64,000 nucleotides of DNA. Source: Oscillospiraceae bacterium (GTDB lineage: Bacteria > Bacillota > Clostridia > Saccharofermentanales > Saccharofermentanaceae). The notes beneath the pieces were generated by a model. It was not told the origin of the DNA. It saw nothing but the letters and a program-made list of their open reading frames with translations, and did not search any database. Made by a program: the position numbers and the translations under genes. The stretch spans positions 62,001-126,000 of the forward strand of contig CADAIP010000002.1 of assembly GCA_902787975.1 (NCBI GenBank). The letters are read 5' to 3'. Shown piece by piece: positions 1 through 8,721 of the stretch; the first letter of the stretch is position 1; each line of letters starts with the position of its first letter.

Positions 1-736
<736 letters not shown>

Positions 737-747
737 TTATTACCTGA

Positions 748-1035
748 TTAATCTTCAACGATGGCAGCGATGTCATCCTGACGAACAATAATGTACTCTT
801 CACCGTCAAGCTTTACGTTTGTGCCGGCATAATCACGGATGATTACCTTCTCGCCTACTTTAACTTCCATCTTGATCTCATTGCCGTCAACGATTCCACC
901 GGGACCTACTGCGATGATCTCTGCGATCTGGGGCTTCTGCTGAGCGCCTGAAGAAAGGATGATTCCGCTCTTTGTTGTCTCTTCAGCCTGAAGTTTCTTT
1001 ACTACTACCTTATCTGCTAAGGGCTTAATTGTCAT
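748..1035 (-). CDS. groES: Co-chaperonin GroES
   Basis: A 95-residue GroES, the heptameric lid of the GroEL chamber. The family landmarks are present: IKPLADKVVVKKL at the N-terminus, a mobile loop around EETTKSGIILSSGAQQKP, then GPGGIVDG and VKVGEKVIIRDYAGTNVKLDGEEYIIVRQDDI. An in-frame ATG exists at 1050, but it lies upstream of the GGAGGT ribosome binding site at 1043-1048, so translation must begin at 1035 with MTIKPLADK. It is the first gene of the groES-groEL operon, behind a consensus sigma-A promoter and a CIRCE operator, so repression by HrcA is expected (established for this element; hrcA itself is not in the window). Confidence 0.97.
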   Translation of the reverse strand: MTIKPLADKVVVKKLQAEETTKSGIILSSGAQQKPQIAEIIAVGPGGIVDGNEIKMEVKVGEKVIIRDYAGTNVKLDGEEYIIVRQDDIAAIVED

Positions 1036-1066
1036 AAAAAAGACCTCCAATACAATGAAATTGTGG

Positions 1067-1093
1067 TTAGCACTCTATTGCCTTAAGTGCTAA
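1067..1093 (-). promoter_or_regulatory. CIRCE operator (HrcA binding site)
   Basis: The sequence matches the CIRCE consensus TTAGCACTC-N9-GAGTGCTAA with one mismatch: TTAGCACTC at 1067-1075, nine-base spacer, AAGTGCTAA at 1085-1093. The symmetry goes beyond the canonical arms: positions 1061-1074 and 1086-1099 form a perfect 14-bp inverted repeat around an 11-base loop. It sits just downstream of the -10 box and upstream of the groES ribosome binding site, the usual place for HrcA repression of groESL. Confidence 0.95.
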
Positions 1094-1102
1094 CCACAAC
1101 AA

Positions 1103-1131
1103 AATATAATTCTTAATCACCAGACTGTCAA
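1103..1131 (-). promoter_or_regulatory. Sigma-A type promoter of groESL
   Basis: On the minus strand a perfect -35 box TTGACA (1126-1131) is separated by 17 bases from TATATT (1103-1108). The predicted start of transcription falls at about 1096, inside the extended CIRCE palindrome, so a bound HrcA would block initiation. Confidence 0.85.
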
Positions 1132-1158
1132 TACGAAAATCAAAAAAAGTCAAAAACT

Positions 1159-2478
1159 CTAATGGACCAGATCTTCCAGAGGAATATCGGTAGGACAGTC
1201 GTCTATATCCGGGGCATAATTTGGCAGATCAACCCAGTCAAAATCAGTAGTTCTGCCATACAGGAATTCGTGAACATAAGGTACATTTGCGTTCCAGTTT
1301 ATACGCATACTCCACTCGTCGCCGTACATGCCGGAATTGTATGTTCCTTCGATCGGCAACTGAAGATACTGAAGCTCGGGATCAGTCAACGAAGGCAGGA
1401 AATCAAGAGCGAGTTTCTCGATCTCTTTCTGATCAATATCAGTAACTACTGACTCAAGAACCACTTCGATCGCCTGCATTTTTCCGGCAGTTGAAAGATT
1501 CATAAACTGATCCAAAATGCTGCGCAATACTTCAGTATGACGCTCTTCACGTTCATATGTACCATTACCTACATGTCTTACTCTGGCATATGCAACTGCC
1601 TGGGTACCATTGAGCCAGACACCGTATCCGTAATCGTAAATAGGTGTTGCATAAGGATCCGTGTAAGACATATGGTCATTAGCCTCAGCCATCTCTCCCG
1701 GTGTCATATCAACATATACACCGCCTACGGCATCAATGATGTCAGCCATATGATTGAAGTTTACATATGCATATCCTTCGATCTCAATTCTCATTACGCT
1801 CTCAACAGTTTCTTTTAAGAGCTCAGGACCATTCCAGGACATGGAAGCGTTGATCTTATAGAAATGCTCATATCCGGGGAATAATGCATATGCGTCTCTG
1901 GGAACGGAAACAAGCTTGATGGTTCCGTTTGTCTTATCTACGGAAAGAACGCAGATTACGTCTGATCGTTCACCCGTACCGGAATCATTGTAATATTTGG
2001 AACGACTGTCGATACCGATCAAAAGATAGTTCTTAATCGGTTCAGCCTGAATATACTGATATTTTGTTGTCTGGGTAACTGCTTGAAGCGGAATCGTCTC
2101 ACCACGTTCATTAACAATAGTGATTACGGCATCAGGTTCAGTGGTCTGATAGGTTATCTTACTAAGCAAATAGTCCTTATACCAGAAACCGAAACAAACA
2201 ACACCAATAAGCAAACCTACCAATGCAGCAAGGATCCCGAAAATAACACGGTATTTCGTATGATTGAACTTCTTCTTTTGGGAAGACTTAGCCTTTTTGG
2301 AAGACTTGGCAGCTTCTTTGGTAAAACCATACTGAAGAGCTTCTTCGCTCCTGGAAGCAAAACTCTGTTCCTTCTTTTGCTTCGCACGTTCTGCAGACAG
2401 GTCAGTAAATTCTGAATTGTCAAAGACCGAAGTCTCTGTAGACGGAACATATTTCCTGAGTTTATTGTTGTTATCCAT
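1159..2478 (-). CDS. LytR-CpsA-Psr (LCP) family cell-wall glycopolymer ligase
   Basis: A 439-residue LCP protein, the family that transfers lipid-linked glycopolymers (teichoic acids, capsule) onto peptidoglycan outside the membrane. About 75 charged cytoplasmic residues rich in Lys/Ser precede a single membrane span (about 76-98, VIFGILAALVGLLIGVVCFG). The LCP domain follows from about 145: LLIGIDSRSKYY with the conserved Asp-Ser-Arg, GERSDVICVLSVD, SVPRDAYALFPG and NHMADIIDAVGGVYVDM, with the pyrophosphate-binding arginines, and LNGTQAVAYARVRH. The start has an AGGA site at suitable distance. It follows galE by 13 bases, so the two are probably one operon joining UDP-sugar supply and wall polymer attachment. 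The exact polymer cannot be told from the sequence. Confidence 0.9.
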   Translation of the reverse strand: MDNNNKLRKYVPSTETSVFDNSEFTDLSAERAKQKKEQSFASRSEEALQYGFTKEAAKSSKKAKSSQKKKFNHTKYRVIFGILAALVGLLIGVVCFGFWYKDYLLSKITYQTTEPDAVITIVNERGETIPLQAVTQTTKYQYIQAEPIKNYLLIGIDSRSKYYNDSGTGERSDVICVLSVDKTNGTIKLVSVPRDAYALFPGYEHFYKINASMSWNGPELLKETVESVMRIEIEGYAYVNFNHMADIIDAVGGVYVDMTPGEMAEANDHMSYTDPYATPIYDYGYGVWLNGTQAVAYARVRHVGNGTYEREERHTEVLRSILDQFMNLSTAGKMQAIEVVLESVVTDIDQKEIEKLALDFLPSLTDPELQYLQLPIEGTYNSGMYGDEWSMRINWNANVPYVHEFLYGRTTDFDWVDLPNYAPDIDDCPTDIPLEDLVH

Positions 2479-2491
2479 ATTCCTATCCTTT

Positions 2492-3514
2492 TTAGTCTTT
2501 AAGACCTTCCGGATTCATCGTCTGCCACTTCCAGCAAGATGAACACATGTCATCGATTCCGTACTGAGCTTTAAATCCAAGTACTTCCTCGGCCTTTTTG
2601 GTTGAAGCATAACAGACGGCTATGTCTCCGGGTCTTCTCGGACCATAAACATGCTTTATCTCATGTCCGCATGCCTTCTCAAAAGCTTCAACTGCTTCCT
2701 TAACTGAAGTTCCCTTACCTGTGCCGATGTTGAAAACACTAACGGAATCTTCTGCCGTTTCAAGGAATTTTATAGCTTTTACATGAGCAAGAGCAAGGTC
2801 AACGACATGTATATAATCACGAATGCACGTTCCGTCAGGCGTATTATAATCGTCACCAAACACAGTAAGACAATCTAATGTTCCGCCTGCAACCTTTGAA
2901 ATATATGGGAATAGATTGTTAGGAATTCCCCTGGGATCTTCACCGATAAGTCCGCTCTCGTGAGCACCTACGGGATTGAAATAACGGAGCAGACATACTT
3001 TCTTGCCCGGATTTGCCTTGGCATAGTCCCTTAGGATCTGCTCAAGCATCCATTTCGTCCAGCCGTAGGGATTTGTACAAGTACCAAGTGGGCTTTCCTC
3101 AGTAAAAGGAACATCCTCACTCTCACCATAAACGGTAGCAGATGAACTGAAAACAAGATTATTAACATCAAATTCGTTCATGAGCTTGCATACATTGAGC
3201 ATACTGTTGATGTTATTTGAATAATATTCAAGAGGCTTCTTTACGGATTCACCGACAGCCTTAAGGCCTGCAAAATGAATGATGCTATCTATCTTGTTCT
3301 CTTCGAAAACTTGTCTTAATGCATCAATATCGCAACAATCAACTTTATAGAATTTGAATCTCTTTCCCGTAATCTTTTCGAGACGGTTAAGAACTTCCAT
3401 CTTACTGTTAGCCAGATTATCGGCAATTACTACATCGTAGTTATTCTCAAACAAGGAAATAACTGTATGTGATCCGATGTATCCGTTGCCGCCTGTAACT
3501 AATACTGTAGGCAT
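2492..3514 (-). CDS. galE: UDP-glucose 4-epimerase
   Basis: A 340-residue extended short-chain dehydrogenase that interconverts UDP-glucose and UDP-galactose. It begins with the NAD-binding VLVTGGNGYIGSH motif, has the GalE pattern IIHFAGLKAVGESV, the catalytic serine region FSSSATVYGE and the Tyr-x3-Lys pair in NPYGWTKWM. Sugar-binding landmarks LLRYFNPVGAHESGLIGE and CIRDYIHVVDLALAH are typical of GalE rather than other epimerases. The ATG at 3514 follows a GGGGAG site. It is the promoter-proximal gene of a two-gene unit with the LCP ligase. The region upstream to 3641 is shared with the divergent two-component operon. Confidence 0.94.
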   Translation of the reverse strand: MPTVLVTGGNGYIGSHTVISLFENNYDVVIADNLANSKMEVLNRLEKITGKRFKFYKVDCCDIDALRQVFEENKIDSIIHFAGLKAVGESVKKPLEYYSNNINSMLNVCKLMNEFDVNNLVFSSSATVYGESEDVPFTEESPLGTCTNPYGWTKWMLEQILRDYAKANPGKKVCLLRYFNPVGAHESGLIGEDPRGIPNNLFPYISKVAGGTLDCLTVFGDDYNTPDGTCIRDYIHVVDLALAHVKAIKFLETAEDSVSVFNIGTGKGTSVKEAVEAFEKACGHEIKHVYGPRRPGDIAVCYASTKKAEEVLGFKAQYGIDDMCSSCWKWQTMNPEGLKD

Positions 3515-3674
3515 AATATCTCCCCTATAAGTTTAGATTTTAGCAAAATTATTTAACCACACTTCTTAAGAAAATAAAACTAATTCCACATATTTGCACC
3601 ATTTTTGAAGAACTTATAATCCCTTTTCATATAAAATATTAATGTTACATACAAAAACACATTTGGAGATAATG

Positions 3675-4415
3675 ATGAACAAGTTAATTTACATTGCAGA
3701 TGATGACGATAATATTAGAAATCTGCTTAAAACATTTCTAGAAAGAGAAGGATTTCATGTAACCGGATTCCCTACAGGAGACAAACTTTTCGAAGTGTTC
3801 TCCAATTCTCCTGCAGACCTTATCATTCTTGATGTTATGATGCCCGGACACGATGGTTTCTTTATCCTTAAAGAGATCAGAAAGACATCAAATGTTCCGA
3901 TTATTATGCTTACTGCAAAAGACAGTGACTCAGATTATATCCAGGGTCTTGATATGGGCAGCGATGATTATTTCACCAAGCCCTTCTCCCCTGTTAAGCT
4001 CGTATCAAAAGTTAAGTCCATTCTTAAAAGACAGGAAGAGATCACCGGAAAGACCGGAGATAAGCCTGATAATGATGCTGTTTACGAATTTGCAGATATT
4101 GTTATTAACAGAAAGACAAAAGAGACAACAATGCAGGGCAAGCCTCTTCCTCTTACACCCAACGAATATCAGTTGTTAACATATCTCATTTCTAACAGGG
4201 ACAGAGCCGTATCAAGAGCTGAGCTTCTTGATAAAATCTGGGGTTATGAGACTCAGGTTGAGACCCGTGTTGCTGATGATACCGTCAAGAGATTGAGAAA
4301 GAAAATCAGTAAATCTGATGCTAAAATATCTACTATCTGGGGTTACGGCTTCAGACTTGTAGACAGAACCGAAGAAGATACTGAAGATGACGATGACGGA
4401 GACATTCAGGACTAA
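3675..4415 (+). CDS. OmpR/PhoB-type response regulator
   Basis: A 246-residue DNA-binding response regulator. The receiver domain starts at once (KLIYIADDDDNIRNLL), with the acidic pocket at residues 9-11, the phospho-accepting Asp53 in LIILDVMMPGHDG, the Thr of IIMLTAKDSD and the Lys of YFTKPFSP. A winged-helix domain follows (LTPNEYQLLTYLISNRDRAVSRAELLDKIWGY ... GYGFRL). ATG codons occur at 3642, 3672 and 3675; the GGAG at 3665-3668 best fits 3675. The C-terminus is a short acidic tail of about 15 residues, mostly Glu and Asp. Its stop overlaps the start of the kinase gene by one base (TAATG), so they form a translationally coupled pair. The stimulus is unknown. Confidence 0.93.
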   Translation: MNKLIYIADDDDNIRNLLKTFLEREGFHVTGFPTGDKLFEVFSNSPADLIILDVMMPGHDGFFILKEIRKTSNVPIIMLTAKDSDSDYIQGLDMGSDDYFTKPFSPVKLVSKVKSILKRQEEITGKTGDKPDNDAVYEFADIVINRKTKETTMQGKPLPLTPNEYQLLTYLISNRDRAVSRAELLDKIWGYETQVETRVADDTVKRLRKKISKSDAKISTIWGYGFRLVDRTEEDTEDDDDGDIQD

Positions 4416-6115
4416 TGACTGAAAAAACCGAGCAAACACGGTTTAATAAAGCAAGGAAACCTATCAGAAATAAATCGGCAATCAGAATTCCCATCTCACT
4501 GCACTTCTATGCAGTTGAGATCGTGGTAATCATTCTGGTTGTCTTTATTATCAATATCTATATCCAGTCCATCGTTAAGAACTACATTGCCAATGAGTGT
4601 AACGCACGACTTGATATTGCAAAAAACTCCACTCAGAACTTCGCCGATGCTTTCACATCACAGATCACTGATTCTGATGAAAGAACTGAAGAAAATATCA
4701 GAGCGTATCTTACAAATACGATCGTTACTTCAGCCGACCTTTCAAACCAGGCAAGCATCGCGCTTTACACTTTTGACGAAAAAACCGGTAAACATTTAGT
4801 TCTCTGGCCAACCGCATATTATTCAGCTTCATATGCAAATAATGCCAACAATGTTATTACCCAGGTAATCGAAGAAGAAGGTTATAAAACTCTTAATAAG
4901 ACTCAGACGCTTGATCTTGATGGTAATCTCATTTATTACAGGACACTGAAATTTGAGATTAAAACTACAGTTGTCGAAGGTGAAGTTGAACTTGATGCTG
5001 ACGGTAATCCTATAAGCCCTACTCCTTCTGTTACCATATCTCCTGCTGTTACTACATCAGATACTGCTACCACTACAACCACTACTATTAATGGTAAGAA
5101 CATAGACCTGGATAATTACTATCTGTGTATATATATTAACTCCAGTTCCTACTATTCATTCATGGCGTCAATGACACTCGCTCTCGTTCAGGCAGCAATG
5201 CTTGCTATCGTCATAGCAGGTCTTTTGAGTATCATGATGACCTACCCGCTCATCTTCTCCACACAGAAGCTTTCTAAATTCGCAAAAAGGATCGCTAAGG
5301 GTGACTTGAGACCGGTAAGAGGCCACATTGTCAGTAAAGAGCTCTCGGAACTTGGCGACGTAATGAACCAGATGGCTTATAAGCTTGGAGAATCTGACAT
5401 CGAGCAAAAGACCTTCTTCCAAAATGCATCACACGAATTAAGGACTCCGCTTATGTCCATTCAGGGTTATGCGGAAGGTCTTAAATACGGTGTCTTTGAA
5501 TCAGAAGAGGACCGTGATAATGCAATTAATGTCATCATCGATGAGACCGGCAGACTCTCAAGTCTTGTTGAAAACCTCCTCTCCATCTCAAAAATGGATA
5601 TGAGCCGCAGCGGTAATTTCGAAGTCAAAAAGCAGAATATTGATATTTCCAAACTCTACGATACGATCATTGACCGTGTCAGAGGAAACTTCATTCATAA
5701 TGACAAATCCATAATCAATGATTTCAACGCTAAGAATGTTTATGTTTACGGCAACGAGAACGATCTCTTAAGATGTATCGAGAATATCTTCTCTAACTGT
5801 CTCAGATACTGCAAGACTGCCGTAACCTTCAAATGCAGGACTGACAAATCAGGCAATAACGTCATCTTTGAGATATCTGATGACGGTCCGGGTATAGCTC
5901 CCGAAGTCCAGGAACACTTATTTGAGCGTTTCTCAAAAGGTGCTGACGGTAAGCACGGTATCGGTCTTGCCCTGGCTCTTTCGATCGCCGAAGAACACGA
6001 AGGAACCGTAAATGCCTATAACAAAAAAGACGGCGGCGCATGTTTCGAAGTCATCCTCCCTGTCATAAAACAAAAAGAACAGCTCACAAAGATCAATAAT
6101 GACAGTACTACATAA
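4415..6115 (+). CDS. Membrane sensor histidine kinase, partner of the upstream regulator
   Basis: A 566-residue kinase with two membrane spans (about 25-50 and 250-275) enclosing an extracytoplasmic sensor of about 200 residues, then HAMP (about 276-330), HisKA and HATPase domains. The phospho-accepting residue is His340 in NASHELRTP; the ATP-binding domain shows the N-box (ENIFSNCLRYC), G1 box DDGPGIAP and G2 GKHGIGLALALSIAEEHEG. Just before the second span lies a low-complexity linker (residues about 205-225) of Thr, Ser and Pro including a run of six threonines. It is coupled to the response regulator by a one-base overlap. The ligand cannot be predicted from the sensor domain. Confidence 0.93.
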   Translation: MTEKTEQTRFNKARKPIRNKSAIRIPISLHFYAVEIVVIILVVFIINIYIQSIVKNYIANECNARLDIAKNSTQNFADAFTSQITDSDERTEENIRAYLTNTIVTSADLSNQASIALYTFDEKTGKHLVLWPTAYYSASYANNANNVITQVIEEEGYKTLNKTQTLDLDGNLIYYRTLKFEIKTTVVEGEVELDADGNPISPTPSVTISPAVTTSDTATTTTTTINGKNIDLDNYYLCIYINSSSYYSFMASMTLALVQAAMLAIVIAGLLSIMMTYPLIFSTQKLSKFAKRIAKGDLRPVRGHIVSKELSELGDVMNQMAYKLGESDIEQKTFFQNASHELRTPLMSIQGYAEGLKYGVFESEEDRDNAINVIIDETGRLSSLVENLLSISKMDMSRSGNFEVKKQNIDISKLYDTIIDRVRGNFIHNDKSIINDFNAKNVYVYGNENDLLRCIENIFSNCLRYCKTAVTFKCRTDKSGNNVIFEISDDGPGIAPEVQEHLFERFSKGADGKHGIGLALALSIAEEHEGTVNAYNKKDGGACFEVILPVIKQKEQLTKINNDSTT

Positions 6116-6122
6116 ACAAAAA

Positions 6123-6148
6123 AGACCTGCCTTATAAAAGACAGGTCT
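6123..6148 (-). terminator. Rho-independent terminator of the 6172-7134 gene
   Basis: A 7-bp stem, AGACCTG (6123-6129) with CAGGTCT (6142-6148). Read on the minus strand the stem is followed by TTTTTTG, so it ends transcription coming from the minus-strand gene. It could also act weakly on the kinase transcript arriving from the plus strand. Confidence 0.8.
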
Positions 6149-6171
6149 AAATATTCAGAAGATAATTTCTT

Positions 6172-7134
6172 TTATCTCAAATCCAGATATCTTACGGCAT
6201 TAAAGAAAGCAGGTGTTCCGTTAAATCTTGCGGCAGTATCCTGCTGGAACTGTGATTTTGCCTGATTGATCCTCATATAAGTATTACGTACAGAAAGCAA
6301 TGCATTGATTGCGTTTCCGATGGTTACGCATCTTCCTGAAATGATCAATGACTGAAGCTTGAAAAGAATTCTCGGATCAGTAAATTCAGGCGGAAGAATA
6401 CAATTGCTGAAACCGTTATAAAGAAGATTCAGCTGATTGGAAAGTTCACCAAGCTGTGTGTAAAGCTCTTCAATCTTCTTCTTGTTATATCTTTTCTTCA
6501 AAGCGAATAACAAGATCAATCCGACACCGATAAGAAGGGTTATACCTGCAGCAATGCTGTAACCGATAATGTTGTCTTTATAATTTGCCGTAATTGCCGA
6601 AAAGACCAAACCCAATCCGATAACGCAAACGATGATACCCCAGACAAGAGGAGCAACACTGCTTCTTGAATATCTTACGATATCTGTCTTGCACTTCTCA
6701 TAATCCTGATAAAGATCAACCTTGGGTGAAAAATGGTTGATCATACGGGCGCATTCGTTAAGGTTCTTTTCCCTTTCTGCTCCGTAATCAGCTGTTCTGT
6801 ACTGAACAGGCTGCTGCGACATGGCATAACCATAACCTGTCATGGGACCTGATACAGTCACAGGAGCCTGCGCATAACCTGGCTGCTGATATACAGGCTG
6901 TCCCTGCATGGGCTGAGCAACCGGCTGCTGATATACAGGCTGGCCCATAGGCTGGGTAACAGGCTGCATCACAGGTTGCTGCATAGGCATCTGCGGAGCT
7001 GCAGGCTGCATGGGCTGAGCGGGCTGGAAAACCTGAACCGGCTGTGCTGCGGGCTGGACCTGATGAGGCTGTACATCGGGAGTAGCAGGATCACTTGAAC
7101 CGCTTATCTGCCAATTATCATCAAAATCACTCAT
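6172..7134 (-). CDS. Pro/Gln-rich membrane protein of unknown function
   Basis: A 320-residue protein of unrecognised family. The frame is open further upstream to 7266, but that stretch has no plausible ribosome binding site and is non-acidic junk in composition; an AGGAGAAGAAGA sequence precedes the ATG ending at 7134 (MSDFDDNWQISG). Residues about 20-125 are almost only Pro, Gln, Met, Ala and Val, with imperfect repeats of the type QPVYQQP and QPMQ. A short soluble region with CARMINHF and KCKTDIVRYSRSS follows, then two adjacent membrane spans (about 173-218, VAPLVWGIIVCVIGLGLV and a second one), and a cytoplasmic helical C-terminus (KKIEELYTQLGELSNQLNLL). A disordered N-terminus anchored at the membrane suggests an interaction scaffold, but that is inference. 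It is a single-gene transcript with its own terminator. Confidence 0.75.
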   Translation of the reverse strand: MSDFDDNWQISGSSDPATPDVQPHQVQPAAQPVQVFQPAQPMQPAAPQMPMQQPVMQPVTQPMGQPVYQQPVAQPMQGQPVYQQPGYAQAPVTVSGPMTGYGYAMSQQPVQYRTADYGAEREKNLNECARMINHFSPKVDLYQDYEKCKTDIVRYSRSSVAPLVWGIIVCVIGLGLVFSAITANYKDNIIGYSIAAGITLLIGVGLILLFALKKRYNKKKIEELYTQLGELSNQLNLLYNGFSNCILPPEFTDPRILFKLQSLIISGRCVTIGNAINALLSVRNTYMRINQAKSQFQQDTAARFNGTPAFFNAVRYLDLR

Positions 7135-7218
7135 TCTTCTTCTCCTATTCCATAAAACTAAAGACAATTTTAGTATACTTATTATAGTTTTTCCAATATT
7201 CCGATTGCATAAATAACA

Positions 7219-7240
7219 AGGCCGCCCAAATGAGCGGCCT
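7219..7240 (-). terminator. Rho-independent terminator downstream of trpB
   Basis: A GC-rich 7-bp stem, AGGCCGC (7219-7225) and GCGGCCT (7234-7240), with an eight-base loop. On the minus strand it is followed by TGTTATTT, a modest U-rich tail. It lies 27 bases past the trpB stop. Confidence 0.75.
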
Positions 7241-7266
7241 CGTAAATAATTACTTAATAATATCAA

Positions 7267-8631
7267 TCAGATCTTCGGGCACTGAGAAAGTGACTTAGCG
7301 ATTTCTTCGTCAGTAGGAATGTAGTCATCCATAACACCGTCGTTGTATTTCTGGTATGCAACGAGATCGAAGTAACCTGTACCCGTAAGACCGAATACGA
7401 TGTTCTTAGCCTCACCTGTCTCTTTGCACTTAAGAGCTTCGTCGATTGCAACCTTGATAGCATGTGAGCTCTCAGGTGCAGGAAGGATTCCTTCAACTCT
7501 GGCAAACTTCTCGGCAGCTGCAAATACATCTGTCTGCTTAACAGAAGTAGCTCTGATAAGCTTGTCATCATAAAGCTGGGATACGATAGAACTCATACCG
7601 TGATATCTGAGACCGCCGGCATGGTTAGGAGCAGGCATAAAGTTGCTTCCCAATGTGTACATCTTAGCAAGAGGACATACTCTGCCTGTATCGCAGAAGT
7701 CGTAAACATAAGAACCTCTTGTAAGTGACGGACAGGAAGCCGGCTCAACAGCGATAATATCGTAATCAGCCTCTCCTCTGAGCATCTGGCCAACGAAAGG
7801 AGAGATAAGACCACCCAGATTGGATCCGCCACCTGCACATCCGATGATCGTATCTGCCTTGATTCCGTACTTATCAAGTGCAGCCTTAGCTTCAAGACCG
7901 ATTACTGACTGATGGAGCAATACCTGACCCAAAACAGAACCGAGAACATATCTGTATCCTTCCTGGGATGTAGCAGCCTCAACAGCTTCGGAGATAGCAC
8001 AACCCAATGAACCGTCTGTACCGGGGAATTCTTCATTGATCTTACGGCCGACATTCGTTGACATTGAAGGAGAAGGAGTAACGGTAGCACCATATGTTCT
8101 CATAACTTCACGTCTGAAAGGCTTCTGCTCATAAGAAACCTTTACCATGTAGACCTGGCAGTCGAGTCCGAAGTAAGCTGTAGCCATTGAAAGCGCTGTT
8201 CCCCACTGACCAGCTCCGGTCTCTGTGGTAACACCCTTGAGGCCCTGCTTCTTTGCATAATATGCCTGAGCTATAGCAGAATTGAGTTTATGTGAACCTG
8301 ATGTGTTGTTACCTTCAAATTTGTAATAGATATGAGCAGGTGTATCAAGTTCCTTCTCAAGGCAATAAGCTCTTACCAAAGGTGAAGGTCTGTACATCTT
8401 ATAGAAATCAACGATCTCACCGGGAATATCGATCCACTTGTCATCATTATTCATTTCCTGCTTGGAAAGCTCTTCACAGAAGATAGGATAAAGATCTTCA
8501 GCCTTCAAAGGCTCACCTGTTCCGGGGTTAAGAAGCGGAGCAGGTTTATTCTTCATATCAGCACGTACGTTGTACCATGCTGTAGGGATCTCGTTCTCTG
8601 AAAGATAAATCTTATAAGGAATTTCGGACAT
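7267..8631 (-). CDS. trpB: Tryptophan synthase beta chain, TrpB2 type (PLP enzyme)
   Basis: A 454-residue pyridoxal-phosphate enzyme of fold type II. The PLP lysine lies in FEGNNTSGSHKLNSAIAQ and the phosphate-binding loop is CAGGGSNLGG; TETGAGQWGTALSM and the C-terminal GLTGTGYFDL also match TrpB. The length (over 440 residues) and the N-terminal extension with YRPSPLVRAYCLEKELDTPAHIYYK are typical of the TrpB2 subgroup, which often acts without TrpA. No other trp gene is nearby, which fits a stand-alone indole-salvaging or serine-using role (inference). Translation starts at 8631 behind GGGAG. Some TrpB2 proteins have unproven in vivo roles, so the tryptophan-making function is likely but not certain. 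Confidence 0.9.
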   Translation of the reverse strand: MSEIPYKIYLSENEIPTAWYNVRADMKNKPAPLLNPGTGEPLKAEDLYPIFCEELSKQEMNNDDKWIDIPGEIVDFYKMYRPSPLVRAYCLEKELDTPAHIYYKFEGNNTSGSHKLNSAIAQAYYAKKQGLKGVTTETGAGQWGTALSMATAYFGLDCQVYMVKVSYEQKPFRREVMRTYGATVTPSPSMSTNVGRKINEEFPGTDGSLGCAISEAVEAATSQEGYRYVLGSVLGQVLLHQSVIGLEAKAALDKYGIKADTIIGCAGGGSNLGGLISPFVGQMLRGEADYDIIAVEPASCPSLTRGSYVYDFCDTGRVCPLAKMYTLGSNFMPAPNHAGGLRYHGMSSIVSQLYDDKLIRATSVKQTDVFAAAEKFARVEGILPAPESSHAIKVAIDEALKCKETGEAKNIVFGLTGTGYFDLVAYQKYNDGVMDDYIPTDEEIAKSLSQCPKI

Positions 8632-8721
8632 AAATAGTCTCCCTTCGCAAAAATCTAACTCATTTTACATCAAATGAAAGATTTTTGCACAAAAACATAC
8701 TCTTCAGGTAGATAATAAAAA

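Noticed and set aside
3563..3572. TTCTTAAGAA palindrome between galE and the response regulator gene
   Set aside because: Ten bases of AT-rich symmetry in an AT-rich gap can easily occur by chance; no second copy nearby.
7135..7266. N-terminal extension of the Pro/Gln-rich protein to 7266
   Set aside because: The extension would run through the trpB terminator hairpin and has no ribosome binding site; the ATG at 7134 has a strong one.
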